5,638 nucleotides of DNA from Caldifarciminota bacterium (lineage in GTDB: Bacteria > Hydrothermota > UBA3072 > B12-G15): the NCBI GenBank assembly GCA_021163525.1, contig JAGGTX010000015.1:1-5638 (forward strand), given 5' to 3'. The notes under the pieces are model-generated. The model was given only the letters and a program-made list of their open reading frames with translations, was not told the origin of the DNA and did no database searches. This document shows positions 4,911 to 5,638 of this stretch, piece by piece. A program made the position numbers and the translations under genes. Each line of letters opens with the position of its first letter. The first letter of the stretch is position 1.

Positions 4911-5638
4911 ATGAAGTTACTTATATGTGACCCTATAAGTGAAAAGGCAATTGAGGAGATAAAGGCATTGGGGATTGATGTGACCAACAAGCCAGACATA
5001 ACATCTGAGGAACTACTTGAGGAGATCGGCAACTATGATGGAATTATTGTGAGAAGCAGGACAAAGGTAAGACAGAATGTAATTGACAGGGGTGAAAATC
5101 TAAAATTCATCATCAGGGGAGGGGTTGGTCTTGACAACATTGATGTAGAGTATGCAAGGTCAAAGGGAATTAAGGTATTAAACACACCTGCTGCAAGTTC
5201 CATTTCCGTTGCAGAACTGGCAATTGGTTTTATGTTCGCTCTATCAAGGCACATTGTGCAGGGAACAACCTCCATGAGGAACGGAGAATGGCTGAAGAAG
5301 AAACTGAAGGGGAGTGAACTGTTCGGTAAAACCTTAGGGATTATAGGTATCGGGAGGATTGGAAGAGAGGTTGCAAGAAGGGCAATTGCACTTGGGATGA
5401 AGGTGATTTCCTACGACCCATATGTGGACAAGATAGACATGGAAGGTGTTGAACTGGTTGACCTTGACACCCTCCTGTCAAATTCTGACTTTATAACCCT
5501 GCACATTCCACACACAGATGAGACCCACCACATAATAGGAAAGGATGCATTTGAAAAGATGAAGGATGGTGTTTACCTTATCAACTGTGCAAGGGGCGGT
5601 GTTGTGGATGAGGAAGCACTTTATGAATACATGAAATC
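4911..5638 (+). CDS. serA: D-3-phosphoglycerate dehydrogenase, N-terminal part (3' end missing)
   Basis: NAD-dependent D-2-hydroxyacid dehydrogenase; the best match is phosphoglycerate dehydrogenase, which oxidises 3-phosphoglycerate to 3-phosphohydroxypyruvate in the first step of serine synthesis. 242 residues are visible and the frame is open at the window end. Landmarks: IIVRSRTKV (45-53); the substrate-binding RGGVGLDNID (69-78); NTPAASSISVAELAIG (91-106); the nucleotide-binding GIGRIG (146-151), with Asp169 downstream favouring NAD over NADP; and the catalytic arginine Arg228 in NCARGGVVDEEAL. The catalytic Glu and His, and any C-terminal ACT domain, would lie beyond the window, so form and length cannot be judged; another hydroxyacid dehydrogenase is possible. 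ATG 4911 is fixed by the extended Shine-Dalgarno. It is separated from the rhomboid gene by 22 bases, and its housekeeping role seems unrelated to the upstream membrane genes, though serine is the precursor of the cysteine used by the first gene. Confidence 0.87.
   Translation, partial: MKLLICDPISEKAIEEIKALGIDVTNKPDITSEELLEEIGNYDGIIVRSRTKVRQNVIDRGENLKFIIRGGVGLDNIDVEYARSKGIKVLNTPAASSISVAELAIGFMFALSRHIVQGTTSMRNGEWLKKKLKGSELFGKTLGIIGIGRIGREVARRAIALGMKVISYDPYVDKIDMEGVELVDLDTLLSNSDFITLHIPHTDETHHIIGKDAFEKMKDGVYLINCARGGVVDEEALYEYMK

Overview
The window is a densely packed run of eight genes, all on the + strand, with almost no non-coding DNA. The first gene lacks its 5' end and the last lacks its 3' end. 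Seven of the eight junctions overlap by 7 to 40 bases; the only gap, 22 bases before the last gene, is taken up largely by a ribosome binding site. I see no promoter, terminator, RNA gene, repeat, CRISPR array or mobile element. The seven upstream genes look like one polycistronic, translationally coupled unit, and the eighth may belong to the same transcript.

The organism is a bacterium: strong Shine-Dalgarno sequences, GTG and TTG starts, and bacterial families such as ApbE, DUF4321 and NusG domain II. GC looks low to moderate by eye. Arginine is written mostly as AGG/AGA and isoleucine often as ATA, a pattern common in thermophilic anaerobes and deep-branching candidate phyla. I cannot name the lineage from this window.

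Layout. Bases 1-1089: C-terminal nine tenths of a SufS-type cysteine desulfurase. 1082-1357: an unrecognised 91-residue protein whose strand/helix order resembles one half of a TATA-binding-protein fold. 1341-2258: membrane-anchored ApbE, the FAD:protein FMN transferase. 2252-3241: the radical SAM enzyme of the AmmeMemoRadiSam group. 3202-3576: a small membrane-anchored NusG domain II protein (EetA-like). 3557-4075: a Gx transporter / HepS1-type membrane protein (EetB-like). 4056-4328: a two-segment DUF4321 membrane protein. 4316-4888: a rhomboid serine protease. 4911 to the end: N-terminal part of a D-3-phosphoglycerate dehydrogenase.

The most interesting part is 1341-4328. ApbE covalently attaches FMN to extracytosolic proteins, and NusG-II plus Gx-transporter proteins are the pair called EetA/EetB in Gram-positive flavin-based extracellular electron transfer loci. 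Their co-location suggests a flavin-dependent redox module at the membrane. The radical SAM enzyme between ApbE and the NusG-II gene, DUF4321 and the rhomboid protease are candidate extra components. No FMN-acceptor protein, NADH dehydrogenase or quinone synthesis gene is present here, so the function is inferred from gene content alone.
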